Notes: a model not told the origin generated them from the letters alone. Positions 1-8,459 are shown, counted from the first letter of the stretch. The stretch: DNA of 49,349 bases from CAYYYG01 sp964490875 (GCA_964490875.1 CAZBEF010000009.1:1-49349); one strand, 5' to 3'. A program made the numbers and translations.

Positions 1-1
1 A

Positions 2-340
2 AAGGAGATTGATTACCTGAGTCCAGGCCACTGGTTTTGTCATGGAGCTATTATAACATTATGTACTAATATGGTTTTACTTAATAAAGAAATACCAAAG
101 TATTATGTTCTTGTATCAGGACATTTACCGGTAAGCGGGATTGGAGGAAGGCCATCTGGACATTTATGTATATTATTATCGGTACCAGTGCAGGCTGCTG
201 AGGTAAGAAAAATTAATGATGGTAATACTCCTAACATGATAACAGCATTTGCTTTAGGATGTTCTCTACGAAATTTAGTATACCTTAGCTTTAATGATTT
301 TCTTTCCATACATATATTATACATATTGTATAGGACATAA
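2..340 (+). CDS. C-terminal part of an unrecognised protein (cut by window start)
   Basis: A reading frame is open from the first bases of the window to a TAA at 338-340, about 112 codons. This is long for chance in AT-rich DNA, so it may be the tail of a gene that begins before the window. The translation has several hydrophobic stretches and no motif I recognise. An opposing minus-strand ORF (103-393, 96 codons, one possible N-terminal membrane helix) overlaps it and also overlaps the 3' end of the oxidoreductase gene. I prefer the plus frame because it runs out of the window edge, but either could be spurious. Confidence 0.3.
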   Translation, partial: KEIDYLSPGHWFCHGAIITLCTNMVLLNKEIPKYYVLVSGHLPVSGIGGRPSGHLCILLSVPVQAAEVRKINDGNTPNMITAFALGCSLRNLVYLSFNDFLSIHILYILYRT

Positions 341-373
341 GCTAGCAGAAGTGAAAAAGTTATTACCGCAGAT

Positions 374-1684
374 TTAACGCAGTTTCTCCGCAACCTGTTT
401 GCCGAGCTTTACGGCGTAGTTGGTTCCTCGATCATACGGATACGTCATATCCAGATTAGCGTTGTAAAAGTTTTCTATGGGAGTTTCAAAGCCAGGCATA
501 TTGGCGACAAAGTTTTTATCGAATATCGGCTGGGCAAACGGAGCTTTAAATGTATAGGTATTTATTAGTGTCAGATCTTGTTTTCCGGTAATTGTTTTCA
601 GATGAGGCGTGAGAAATGCCAGCAATTCTTCTTTTGTCATCTTCATAAGCGGATCGTCTTTTTCCAGATAATATCCGATATAACAGAGATTATTTCCCCC
701 ATAATGGGATTTATCGATAAAGTTGGTATGCTGTCCGATGAACATAAGCGGCAGCTCTCTGGCGCAAATATTAAGCCAGTATGTTGTGTCAAGAAGCGGG
801 TCTTTTGTTTCCAGTATAAGCACCAATGCGTGGAGGTACTCCAATTTTTGCAGCTTTTCCAGATAATTCTGGGGAAATAAATGCGCCCCTACTTTTGTTA
901 GCACCGGTGTGGGAAGAGTAGAAACCACGGCATCGAACGTTTCATCAAGAAGTACAAATCTCTCCCCTTCTTGTTTGATGTCATTAATTTGTACTCCCTT
1001 TTTTAAGTAGACTCCTGCGTCCTGATTAGTTTTTTCGAGATAATCGACAAATGTCTGGAATCCTCCTTCGATATAGCCCAGACTTTTGGTACGTTTGGTA
1101 ATGCGCGCCCAAAAAAATGAGGTTAAAATATTTTCCGCATATTTACCGAACTTTTTCCGTAACAGCTGCTCCCACATGGTTTGCCAGACGTGTTCCCCCA
1201 TTGTTTTTCTCAGAAATTTTTCTGCAGTGATCTGTTCGTATAGTTTTAGAAATGGAGAAAATTTTAGAAAAGCAAGAACCGCACCGGCTCTAAATTTCTC
1301 AGGATAGGAGAGAAAAGGGAGGCGAAGGAAGTCTTGCGGAGTATCTACGGGAAATATGCGGTAATTACTCGTCCGCCGTAGTCCATCTTTCTTAGCGGAC
1401 GAAGGCGGATCATCATTGGAGTATAGCGATGCCGTTTCCGGCGACTGGAAAAATATTTTATGAAAACCAACTTCTTGCGCAAAATCAAGGATATCGGTAT
1501 CGTTGGCAAATAGGTGATGGTAGGCATATTCGAGCGGCCAGTCCCAGGCATCTGTCTTAAAGCCCGAGGCAAGTCCGCCAAGGATAGTGTTTTTTTCGAA
1601 TAAAGAAACTTCATGACCTTTCTTTTTCAGATAATACGCCGCAGTGAGTCCGGTGAATCCGCCGCCTAGTATTGCTATTCTCAT
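374..1684 (-). CDS. FAD/NAD(P)-binding oxidoreductase, amine-oxidase/protoporphyrinogen-oxidase-like
   Basis: This is a flavin-dependent oxidoreductase of the amine-oxidase or UDP-galactopyranose-mutase-like superfamily. The N-terminus MRIAILGGGFTGLTAAYYL is a classical Rossmann dinucleotide-binding motif (GxGxxG-like), with the acidic residue in FEKN about 20 residues later and an LGGLAS motif that usually contacts FAD. The 436-residue length is normal for the family, and the substrate cannot be told. I start at 1684 rather than 15 bases upstream because the Rossmann motif then lies at the very N-terminus and a TATACT box ends five bases before this ATG. Residues about 92-105 (PPSSAKKDGLRRT) are encoded by a palindromic DNA element and look like an in-frame insertion. 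The gene lies 20 bases downstream of the AI-2E permease on the same strand but seems to have its own promoter. Confidence 0.8.
   Translation of the reverse strand: MRIAILGGGFTGLTAAYYLKKKGHEVSLFEKNTILGGLASGFKTDAWDWPLEYAYHHLFANDTDILDFAQEVGFHKIFFQSPETASLYSNDDPPSSAKKDGLRRTSNYRIFPVDTPQDFLRLPFLSYPEKFRAGAVLAFLKFSPFLKLYEQITAEKFLRKTMGEHVWQTMWEQLLRKKFGKYAENILTSFFWARITKRTKSLGYIEGGFQTFVDYLEKTNQDAGVYLKKGVQINDIKQEGERFVLLDETFDAVVSTLPTPVLTKVGAHLFPQNYLEKLQKLEYLHALVLILETKDPLLDTTYWLNICARELPLMFIGQHTNFIDKSHYGGNNLCYIGYYLEKDDPLMKMTKEELLAFLTPHLKTITGKQDLTLINTYTFKAPFAQPIFDKNFVANMPGFETPIENFYNANLDMTYPYDRGTNYAVKLGKQVAEKLR
1371..1410. repeat. Palindromic element inserted in frame in the oxidoreductase gene
   Basis: Forty bases contain the inverted arms TCCGCC (1372-1377) and GGCGGA (1404-1409), with GTCCGC (1371-1376) also pairing with GCGGAC (1395-1400). 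On the coding (minus) strand it begins ATCCGCCTTCG. The motif CCGCCTTCG recurs in the terminator hairpin at about 11325. The encoded residues are charged, Ser/Lys/Arg-rich and lie between two conserved-looking segments, so I infer a mobile palindromic repeat tolerated in the protein, as with Rickettsia palindromic elements. Confidence 0.55.
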
Positions 1685-1689
1685 AGGAT

Positions 1690-1695
1690 AGTATA
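1690..1695 (-). promoter_or_regulatory. -10 box of the oxidoreductase gene
   Basis: TATACT on the minus strand ends five bases before the ATG at 1684, which predicts a leaderless or nearly leaderless mRNA. No clear -35 is visible. Confidence 0.45.
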
Positions 1696-1719
1696 CCACT
1701 TGAAATAATTACCGCATAT

Positions 1720-2709
1720 TTAACGAAGAATTCCCGTAACCTTGTGTTTTTTGACAATTTCTCTGATTATGGTTTCTACAAATACATATATCGGAATTGC
1801 AACGATAATCCCCACCACGCCGCCAAGCCGTCCGCCTACCAAAAGAGCCATAAGAGTAACAACCGGATTTAATCCGACAGCTTTGCGCATAATTCCGGGA
1901 ACGATTAAATTATTTTCAAGCTGTTGAACAACAAAATATAAAGCCATGGAAGAATAGCCCGCGATCGGGGAGATAGAAAAGCCTATGATTGTTGCCGGAA
2001 CTGCAGAAATTATTGGTCCAATGTTGGGGATTACTTCGAGCAGGCCGGCAAGTACTGCCAAAGGAACAGCATATTTTATCTGCAAGATTGAAAGTCCGAT
2101 AAATGTCATCCAGCCGACAATGGTCATAAGCATCAGTTCGCCCCAGAACCAGTTGGACATCCGCCGTTCTGCTTTTTCAAGAAGCATGCTGTACCATTCG
2201 GCTCTTTTTTCTTCGAAAAGACTTAATAGAAATTTTTTAATGATGTGTTCTTCGAGCAATAAATAATATCCAAAGAACAGGGTAGTGACTATAAAAATAA
2301 CGTTGGAAAAAATATTACCGGCAATAGAGAATATCTGATTTGTGACGTTTGGAATATATTGGGTAACTGTTTCTATTTGAATCCATCGTTGTATTTCCGG
2401 GCTTAAATTACGGACAATCACGGGAAGACTGCTGAGAAGATTAATCGTTTCCAGAAGAATGGGGGGAATAATAATGCCAAACATAAACAGGAAGAATAAA
2501 ACAAACCCGATATATACAATGCTAACGGCGAGTGTATGGGGGACACCTTTATTTTTAAGAGCCAGTACAAGTGGCCGGAGCGCACTCATCAGAATAAACG
2601 CGATAAATACCGTATAAAGCATTTCTTTGATATACCAGAGAAAAAATAGCCCGAGTATAAAAAATACCGTAAACACAATCGTTTTCATGGAAATCTCTAC
2701 TTTTTGCAT
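1720..2709 (-). CDS. AI-2E family transporter (PerM-like permease)
   Basis: This is a polytopic membrane protein of the AI-2E/PerM family, whose members act as exporters or, in some cases, sodium/proton antiporters. At 329 residues it has the usual family architecture. There are paired N-terminal helices, a central soluble stretch with ILLETINLLSSLPVIVRN and a long amphipathic part, then a C-terminal block of helices containing the typical LEVIPNIGPIISAVPA and the PGIMRKAVGLNPVVTL segment. The match by eye to the family is strong, but the substrate is unknown. A TATATT box lies six bases before the ATG at 2709. An internal ATG at 2688 is a second possible start. Confidence 0.85.
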   Translation of the reverse strand: MQKVEISMKTIVFTVFFILGLFFLWYIKEMLYTVFIAFILMSALRPLVLALKNKGVPHTLAVSIVYIGFVLFFLFMFGIIIPPILLETINLLSSLPVIVRNLSPEIQRWIQIETVTQYIPNVTNQIFSIAGNIFSNVIFIVTTLFFGYYLLLEEHIIKKFLLSLFEEKRAEWYSMLLEKAERRMSNWFWGELMLMTIVGWMTFIGLSILQIKYAVPLAVLAGLLEVIPNIGPIISAVPATIIGFSISPIAGYSSMALYFVVQQLENNLIVPGIMRKAVGLNPVVTLMALLVGGRLGGVVGIIVAIPIYVFVETIIREIVKKHKVTGILR

Positions 2710-2715
2710 GATTTC

Positions 2716-2721
2716 AATATA
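2716..2721 (-). promoter_or_regulatory. -10 box of the AI-2E permease gene
   Basis: TATATT lies on the minus strand, six bases before the start codon at 2709. It fits the leaderless pattern seen across the window. Confidence 0.4.
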
Positions 2722-2778
2722 CCAAAATAATCAAAAGAAGTGATAGCAATGGCTGGTAACAGCGCAGTACAATAGACC

Positions 2779-2787
2779 TGATATAAT
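2779..2787 (+). promoter_or_regulatory. Extended -10 (TGATATAAT) for the PPOX-like gene
   Basis: A perfect TATAAT at 2782-2787 is preceded by TGA, giving an extended -10. The ATG at 2798 is ten bases further on, so the leader would be only a few bases. Confidence 0.5.
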
Positions 2788-2797
2788 TATAAATCGT

Positions 2798-3277
2798 ATG
2801 ATTAAAGATCTTTCGCATCTGGCTAAAGAAATTATTGAGAATAATCAGTATATGTCACTCGCTACAGTAGATAAAGATAATGAGCCTTGGATCTCGCCAG
2901 TAGCATATGCATATGACGATAAATGGAATTTCTACTTTGTAACGATTCCTTCTTCAAAGCACGGGCTTAATTTCAATATAAATAATCATATAGTTGCGGC
3001 GATCTTCGACTCCAGACAGAATTTAGGTGAAGGTGTCGGGTTACAGATTGAAGGAATAGTTGAAGATGTCGGTATACACCATATACCCACGGCACTGTCT
3101 ATTATGTACAATCGAAAATACCCCTTTGGTAGTATGGCTTCGACATTTGCAAAAGGACTCAAAAAATTACTTCAAAAAAAATTGTATCATTGCTATCGTT
3201 TTGTACCTGCAAAAATTTGGATGAATGATCCAAACTCCAATATAGATGAAAGAGTGCAAGTATATCTAGATAAATAG
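2798..3277 (+). CDS. Pyridoxamine 5'-phosphate oxidase-like flavin-binding protein
   Basis: This 159-residue protein has the split-barrel FMN-binding fold of the pyridoxamine 5'-phosphate oxidase-like (PPOX) superfamily. The N-terminal helix is followed by MSLATVDKDNEPWISPVAYAYDDKWNF, the standard start of the flavin-binding barrel, then VTIPSSKHGLNFNINNHIVAAIFD and the strand GVGLQIEGIVEDV. Members reduce or bind flavins, F420 or haem, and the true substrate cannot be read from the sequence. It is a single gene with its own promoter. The stop is TAG followed immediately by an in-frame TAA. Confidence 0.8.
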   Translation: MIKDLSHLAKEIIENNQYMSLATVDKDNEPWISPVAYAYDDKWNFYFVTIPSSKHGLNFNINNHIVAAIFDSRQNLGEGVGLQIEGIVEDVGIHHIPTALSIMYNRKYPFGSMASTFAKGLKKLLQKKLYHCYRFVPAKIWMNDPNSNIDERVQVYLDK

Positions 3278-3292
3278 TAATAGTCCCTATGC

Positions 3293-3298
3293 TATTAT
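3293..3298 (+). promoter_or_regulatory. -10 box of the pilus operon
   Basis: TATTAT ends six bases before the pilB ATG at 3305. It would give a leaderless first cistron for the whole pilus operon (3305-11292). Confidence 0.45.
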
Positions 3299-3304
3299 GA
3301 ATAT

Positions 3305-4984
3305 ATGGCACTCTACGATAGTGAAAAGCTGTATGAAACATTAAAAGAACTTCAGATTATCGACGACACGGCATTACAGCATGTGTATGAAGAAAGTAAA
3401 CAGCAAGGCACTCCACTTGGCGCGGCTCTTCTTTCGAAAGAATTAATCAGTGAGGAAAATTTGGCAAAAACTCTGGGCGACATGCTTTCTATTCCATATA
3501 TTAATCTTGCCGAAGTAAATATCCCAGATGAAATTCTTCAGATCATTCCCGAAGTGATGGCTAAAAAGCAGCATGTGGTTGCGTTTAAAAAAGATACCGC
3601 CGGACTGCATATAGCCATGGCCGATCCTTCTAATATTCAAACAAGTAATTTTATTGAAAAGAAAGTCGGCATGCCTGTCATTGTGTATATCGCAACCGTT
3701 CACGATATCAACACAATTATTCCCCGGTATACAAAAGATTTCGGTTCGACCTTTGATTCGATTATCGCCGAAAGTGTTTCGAGCGCAAAAAATGCTACTC
3801 ATACCGATCCGCCAATCATAAAAATAGTAGAAACTATTATTGAATACGCGTATGAAAATCGTTCTTCAGATATTCATATAGAACCCGAACGGCACCAGGC
3901 GCTTGTCCGCTTCCGGATAGACGGTGTTCTGCATGATATTTTGAAATTGCCGATAGAACTTCATCCGCAGATTGTAACGCGTATAAAAGTTATGGCGCGA
4001 CTTCGGACCGATGAACATCAGATTCCCCAGGATGGAAAAATAGAGATGAAGTTTGATACCGAAGAGGTAGATATCCGCGTTTCGGTTGTTCCTATCACAA
4101 CGGGTGAAAATATTGTTATGCGGCTTCTTTCGGAAAAGTCGCGCCAATTTTCTTTAAACACGCTGGGATTCTCCGGGCAGAGTTTGGAGAAAATAACCCA
4201 GTCTTACGAAAAACCCTACGGTATGATTTTGTCTACCGGCCCCACCGGATCCGGGAAAACTACCACCATGTATGCCATTTTGAAAATTCTTAATAAGCGT
4301 GATGTTAATATCATGACAATCGAAGATCCGGTCGAATATGGACTGGAAGGTGTGAACCAGATTCAGGTAAACACAAAAACCGATCTTACGTTTGCATCGG
4401 GACTGCGAAGTATTCTGCGGCAGGACCCGAATATTATCCTTGTCGGAGAAATCCGCGACGAAGAAACGGCCGGTATTGCCGTAAATGCGTCTATGACTGG
4501 CCATCTTGTGTTGTCAACCTTGCATACCAATGATGCAGCAACGGCGATTCCACGTCTGTTGGATATGAAGATAGAACCGTTCCTTATCGCATCTACCATA
4601 AACAGTATTATTGGACAACGGCTTGTCCGGACAATCCACGTGCCGTGCCGCGTGAGTGAAGATGTACAAGCTTCAAGTCTGGTAAAGTACGCCGGATCGG
4701 CTTTTATTGAAAAATTATTCGGCCGAGAGTCAACAGTACGGTTGTACCGGGGAAAAGGCTGCAGTTTATGCCATGGAACAGGGTATGAAGGCCGGATCGG
4801 TATTTATGAAGTTTTAATTATGACTGAACAGATTCGCGACGCTGTTATTGCACGAAAAGATGCCGATGCTATTCGAAATATTGCAATCCAAAATGGAATG
4901 ATATCTATGCTTCAGGATGGGATGGAAAAGGTGAAGCAGGGGATAACTACAGTTGAGGAGATATTGAGAGTGACCAAGGAGTGA
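3305..4984 (+). CDS. pilB: Type IV pilus assembly ATPase PilB (GspE family)
   Basis: This is the cytoplasmic hexameric ATPase that powers pilus polymerisation. An N-terminal GspE/MshEN domain (residues about 1-140, with LSIPYINLAEVNIPDEIL) precedes the T2SS/T4P ATPase core. The core shows the SSDIHIEPE box, Walker A GPTGSGKTT at about 312-320, the Asp box TIEDPVEYGLEGVNQIQV, and Walker B IILVGEIRDEET near 377-388, followed by the His box MTGHLVLSTLHTND. The zinc motif is altered: HVPC upstream plus CSLC downstream gives His-Cys3 instead of the usual four Cys. The 559-residue length is normal. It is the first gene of the pilus operon and is followed directly by pilC. Confidence 0.95.
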   Translation: MALYDSEKLYETLKELQIIDDTALQHVYEESKQQGTPLGAALLSKELISEENLAKTLGDMLSIPYINLAEVNIPDEILQIIPEVMAKKQHVVAFKKDTAGLHIAMADPSNIQTSNFIEKKVGMPVIVYIATVHDINTIIPRYTKDFGSTFDSIIAESVSSAKNATHTDPPIIKIVETIIEYAYENRSSDIHIEPERHQALVRFRIDGVLHDILKLPIELHPQIVTRIKVMARLRTDEHQIPQDGKIEMKFDTEEVDIRVSVVPITTGENIVMRLLSEKSRQFSLNTLGFSGQSLEKITQSYEKPYGMILSTGPTGSGKTTTMYAILKILNKRDVNIMTIEDPVEYGLEGVNQIQVNTKTDLTFASGLRSILRQDPNIILVGEIRDEETAGIAVNASMTGHLVLSTLHTNDAATAIPRLLDMKIEPFLIASTINSIIGQRLVRTIHVPCRVSEDVQASSLVKYAGSAFIEKLFGRESTVRLYRGKGCSLCHGTGYEGRIGIYEVLIMTEQIRDAVIARKDADAIRNIAIQNGMISMLQDGMEKVKQGITTVEEILRVTKE

Positions 4985-5014
4985 TTAGAGATGTGAATTA
5001 TTCACCTCCCCTAG

Positions 5015-5035
5015 CCCCTCCTTTGCAAGGAGGGG
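5015..5035. repeat. GC-rich hairpin repeat between pilB and pilC
   Basis: A perfect 9-bp stem CCCCTCCTT / AAGGAGGGG surrounds a TGC loop. Together with the preceding CACCTCCCCTAGC this matches the common dispersed bacterial repeat that translates as PPLAPPLQGGE. It sits in the gap between pilB and the real pilC start. The AAGGAGG part could expose or mask ribosome binding upstream of pilC, but that is inference. Confidence 0.65.
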
Positions 5036-5046
5036 AATCAAGAGAT

Positions 5047-6114
5047 ATGAAAGATATTCAAATTTTTTCCGGCGTTAGTTATTTGGACAAGGTTTCATTT
5101 ACCAAGCATCTTTCTGTGATGATAAAAAGCGGCATTGTTATCTCAGAAGCTATTTCCACATTAGTACCCCAAACCAAAAATCGGTATTTTCGATTAATTC
5201 TCAACACCATTCTTTCGGACATTGAAAACGGGCAGCCGTTTTCTAAAGCATTAGCCAGGTTTCCGAAAGTATTTGATTCTTTGTATATAAATCTTGTAAA
5301 AGTCGGGGAAGAGTCGGGGACCCTTGATGAAAACCTTATTTATCTTGCCGAGAAATTAAAAAAAGATTATTCGCTCCGGAAAAAAATTCAGAGCGTCATG
5401 ATTTACCCGACAATTGTTGTCACTGTGGCTGTTGTCATGGGCGGATATATTAGTATATTTGTACTACCAGAGCTCATCAATTTTTTTGATTCACTGAATG
5501 CAAAACTTCCGCTTTCAACCCAAATATTACTGTGGTTTGCTAATTTGATGAAGAACTACGGCATTATTATTTTTGCCGGATTGGGAGCGATTATAGTTGG
5601 TATAAAAATGCTGCTTCAGACTTCGGCAGTAAAACCGCACTGGCACGAAGTATTGTTGAAATTTCCCGTATTTGGACAATTTACGGAAAATGTTCAGCTT
5701 GCTTCGTTCTGCCGAAATTTAGGTGTTATGTTGAAAAGCGGTCTTTCGATTACATCGGCTCTTGAAATTGCCGAAAAAGGCACGGACAATCTGGTGTTTT
5801 CGGGATACATTGCCCGGATTCGGAATGCGGTAGTACGAGGAAAAAGCATCGCGGCAGAGTTAAGCAGCGGCGGATTTTCTCATGTGCCGGTGATTGCCAC
5901 AAAGATGATTGCCGTTGGTGAAAAAACAGGAAAGCTGGATGAATCGTTAATTTATTTGGGCGATTTTTTTGAGGAAGAGGTAGACAATACGGCAAAGAAT
6001 TTCGCGACGATTATTGAACCGGTGATTTTTATTGTAATCGGTTTGGTGGTGGCATTTTTGGCGTTTGCAATTATTACGCCGATATATGAGTTGATGGGGA
6101 GTATTAATAAATAA
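5047..6114 (+). CDS. pilC: Type IV pilus inner-membrane platform protein PilC (GspF family)
   Basis: This is the polytopic platform protein that PilB engages to assemble the pilus. It has two GspF domains, each with the LGVMLKSGL or SVMIKSGI type motif (SFTKHLSVMIKSGIVISEAI near the start and ASFCRNLGVMLKSGLSITSAL in the second half), the GxxxxxAL helices, EESGTLDENL and EKTGKLDESL signatures, and three hydrophobic segments. I start at the ATG at 5047. The longer frame from the GTG at 4981 would translate the CCCCTCC hairpin repeat, which is not part of the family. That gives 355 residues, and GAGAT just before the ATG may serve as a weak Shine-Dalgarno. Confidence 0.92.
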   Translation: MKDIQIFSGVSYLDKVSFTKHLSVMIKSGIVISEAISTLVPQTKNRYFRLILNTILSDIENGQPFSKALARFPKVFDSLYINLVKVGEESGTLDENLIYLAEKLKKDYSLRKKIQSVMIYPTIVVTVAVVMGGYISIFVLPELINFFDSLNAKLPLSTQILLWFANLMKNYGIIIFAGLGAIIVGIKMLLQTSAVKPHWHEVLLKFPVFGQFTENVQLASFCRNLGVMLKSGLSITSALEIAEKGTDNLVFSGYIARIRNAVVRGKSIAAELSSGGFSHVPVIATKMIAVGEKTGKLDESLIYLGDFFEEEVDNTAKNFATIIEPVIFIVIGLVVAFLAFAIITPIYELMGSINK

Positions 6115-6115
6115 G

Positions 6116-6574
6116 GTGAAAAAGGCAAATGGTTTTACTTTAATTGAGTTGCTGCTAACAGTTTCCATTATTTCGGTAATCGGGATTTTGTCCACGGGGT
6201 TTTATTCGCGATTTTTATTGCAGAATGCGGTTGCCAATACCAGTGATCAGTTGATTGCCGATTTAAGAAAAGCCCAAATGTATAGTATGACAGGGAAATA
6301 TAATCTTACGAATACCACTTGGGGAGTTCGGTACGGCAGCAATACCATAACATTATTTTTGGGAAGTTCGTATGCAACCCGCAATTCTGCATTTGATGAA
6401 ACTTTTACCGTAAGTCCGAGTGTAACAATTAGTGGTTTTACCGAGTTAGTATTTGCAAAAACAACAGGTCTGCCGACTGGTGGAAATCCCAGTAATACGC
6501 CGACAATTGTTATTTCTGGCGGAAGTTCCAGCAAAACGATCACTGTAAATTCACAGGGAATTGCAAGCAGGTAA
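6116..6574 (+). CDS. Prepilin-like protein (GspH-type minor pseudopilin)
   Basis: This 152-residue pseudopilin has a short basic leader MKKANG followed by the class III signal FTLIELLLTVSIISVIGILS. The predicted prepilin-peptidase cut is after the Gly, with the conserved Glu at +5. The C-terminal part is a beta-rich domain (ITLFLGSSYATR, TFTVSPSVTISGF), resembling minor pilins GspH/FimT. It starts with GTG two bases after the pilC stop, so it is translationally coupled. No prepilin peptidase is encoded in the window. Confidence 0.85.
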   Translation: MKKANGFTLIELLLTVSIISVIGILSTGFYSRFLLQNAVANTSDQLIADLRKAQMYSMTGKYNLTNTTWGVRYGSNTITLFLGSSYATRNSAFDETFTVSPSVTISGFTELVFAKTTGLPTGGNPSNTPTIVISGGSSSKTITVNSQGIASR

Positions 6575-6590
6575 TTTTGATTCTATTTCA

Positions 6591-8426
6591 ATGAAAGATT
6601 TTCATATGCAAAAAGGAGTTTCCATAGTTGAGGTAATTATTGCCGCAGCGATTTTTGTGATTTTCGCGACTCCGGCAGTTGTGGTCGTATTATCAGGATT
6701 AAATATGAACCGCCTTTCGGTAGAACAAACCGTGGCCACCCAGTTTGCCAGTGAAGGAATTGAAGCGGTAAAGTCAATTAAGAATCAGGCATATAATAAC
6801 TTACTTACTCCAAATCCCACACCGCGTGGAGTAACACAAACTGGTGGTGTCTGGACATTTCAGGCAGATAATACTTCCAACACTCTCAGTCATAATACCT
6901 CCGATAATTATGTCCGGTCTGTAAAGATTGAAAGCGTCAGCCGTGATGCGACACCACCGGATGGAAATATCGTAGCAAGCGGTGGAACAACCGATCCAGA
7001 TACCAAAAAAGTAACTTCTACCGTAACATGGAATTTTAGTACCGCCCGACCGGAATCGGTTTCATTAATCAGTTATTTAAGTGACTGGAGAAAAGCGATT
7101 GCGGCAGCTGGAGGTGTTCTTATTTATGGCGATACAACCACAACACCAAAATATCGATTGTACGACAGCGCCGGTTCGTTTGGAACTGAATCTTCTACGC
7201 CGGTTGCGATAAGCGGTCTGAACTTTGCCATTAAAACTTCACCAACAAAAACAGAAGCAGTTGCCGCTTTCTCAAACTCTGCAGGAGTTATGCAGGTATT
7301 ATGTTATGACGGTACATCATGGACTTCTGAATGGTCGGTTACTGTAGGCGGAACAGGCACCACACGGCGATTCGATATTGCGTATGAAAAGACCACCGGC
7401 GACGCCATCGTATTATATTCAACAAATAGCGCAACCAATGAATTAGCTTATCGTACAAAATCAGGATCATCTGGATGTGGAAGTGCTAATTGGTCCGGGG
7501 CTTCTACGTATTCAGCAGTCCGGACTACAGGAATAGTCCAATGGGTAAAAATGTCAGAAGATGTACGATCCGGCCAAAATCTTATTACCGCCATTTGGGC
7601 AGATGCAAACAGAGATTTGAGTGCTGCAATATGGAATGGAAGTGCGTGGGTGAATGAGCCGGCTGCAGTGTTGGAAGCAAATTTAGAGGTCGCATCTGCA
7701 GTACAGGATGTTGAATCATTTGATATTGAATATGAATCGACATCGGGAGAGATTATGGTGGTATGGGGAAATGCAGGAACTTCTACGACAAATGGTGCCT
7801 ATTATGCTGTTTGCACTGGAGGAACCTCTACCTGTACATGGGGAACAAAAACTGCCATACCGGCTATGGCAAACGATGCGACAAACCTTGATATTGCAGC
7901 CAATCCAAACAGCGACGAGATTGTTTTTGCATCGATAGGGAATTCAGGATCAGATTTACAGGTTAATTATTGGAACGGCAGTGCATGGTCTTCGAACGCA
8001 GCTAATAATGATATAGACACATCGGCGCAAACACCGACACCAAATATGAAATTATTAAGTACGGGTTGGGTTATCAATAGCGGCACAGCACGAAGTGTTG
8101 TTGTTTACGCCGATGCATCTGTTACTACCACAAGTATTAGTTATTACACAGGTAATGGTGGTACTTTCACTGTGCAGACTGATTTTGTCGGAGCGCCGGT
8201 TCCTGGAGCATTTCGATATTTTAATATTCAGATGGATCCGGTAGATAAATCTAAATTGTTGCTTATATACTCAGACGCTAACTCGGATCTTTTTGCAAAA
8301 CAATTAACTATGACAGCTACTCCAACATTCAGCTGGAGCAATACCGAAGGTGGAAGCGCATTAGAAACAACACTGGGCCAGATAATGCCAGCTCCTTTTA
8401 GTTTCGCATACTGGAGAAATCCCTAA
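6591..8426 (+). CDS. Giant prepilin with large beta-repeat ectodomain, candidate pilus-tip adhesin
   Basis: About 611 residues with a class III signal (MQKG then VSIVEVIIAAAIFVIFATPAVVVVLSGL), a pilin helix (residues about 10-50), then some 500 residues of extracellular beta-rich sequence. This domain repeats a W-x-G-[ST]-[SA]-W motif (YDGTSW at about 7304, WNGSAW at about 7631 and 7969) with weaker relatives between, suggesting a propeller or sialidase-like repeat fold. Minor pilins are normally 150-250 residues, so this one is unusual in size. I infer a tip adhesin. The ATG at 6591 is chosen, with 6606 equally possible. A frame from 6561 would overlap the upstream gene. Confidence 0.75.
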   Translation: MKDFHMQKGVSIVEVIIAAAIFVIFATPAVVVVLSGLNMNRLSVEQTVATQFASEGIEAVKSIKNQAYNNLLTPNPTPRGVTQTGGVWTFQADNTSNTLSHNTSDNYVRSVKIESVSRDATPPDGNIVASGGTTDPDTKKVTSTVTWNFSTARPESVSLISYLSDWRKAIAAAGGVLIYGDTTTTPKYRLYDSAGSFGTESSTPVAISGLNFAIKTSPTKTEAVAAFSNSAGVMQVLCYDGTSWTSEWSVTVGGTGTTRRFDIAYEKTTGDAIVLYSTNSATNELAYRTKSGSSGCGSANWSGASTYSAVRTTGIVQWVKMSEDVRSGQNLITAIWADANRDLSAAIWNGSAWVNEPAAVLEANLEVASAVQDVESFDIEYESTSGEIMVVWGNAGTSTTNGAYYAVCTGGTSTCTWGTKTAIPAMANDATNLDIAANPNSDEIVFASIGNSGSDLQVNYWNGSAWSSNAANNDIDTSAQTPTPNMKLLSTGWVINSGTARSVVVYADASVTTTSISYYTGNGGTFTVQTDFVGAPVPGAFRYFNIQMDPVDKSKLLLIYSDANSDLFAKQLTMTATPTFSWSNTEGGSALETTLGQIMPAPFSFAYWRNP

Positions 8427-8459
8427 TAGCTTATAGCTAATGGCTTATGGCTGATAGCC
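8425..8459. repeat. Short imperfect tandem of AGCTTATAGCT-like units
   Basis: The gap between two prepilin genes holds near-copies of the unit TAGCTTATAGC / TGGCTTATGGC / TGGCTGATAGC. It resembles low-complexity spacer repeats of other genomes. No function is visible. Confidence 0.35.

Noticed and set aside
103..393. Minus-strand 96-codon ORF opposite the window start
   Set aside because: It overlaps the 3' end of the oxidoreductase gene and faces a longer open frame on the plus strand. It has one possible helix but no motif, so I do not call it a gene.
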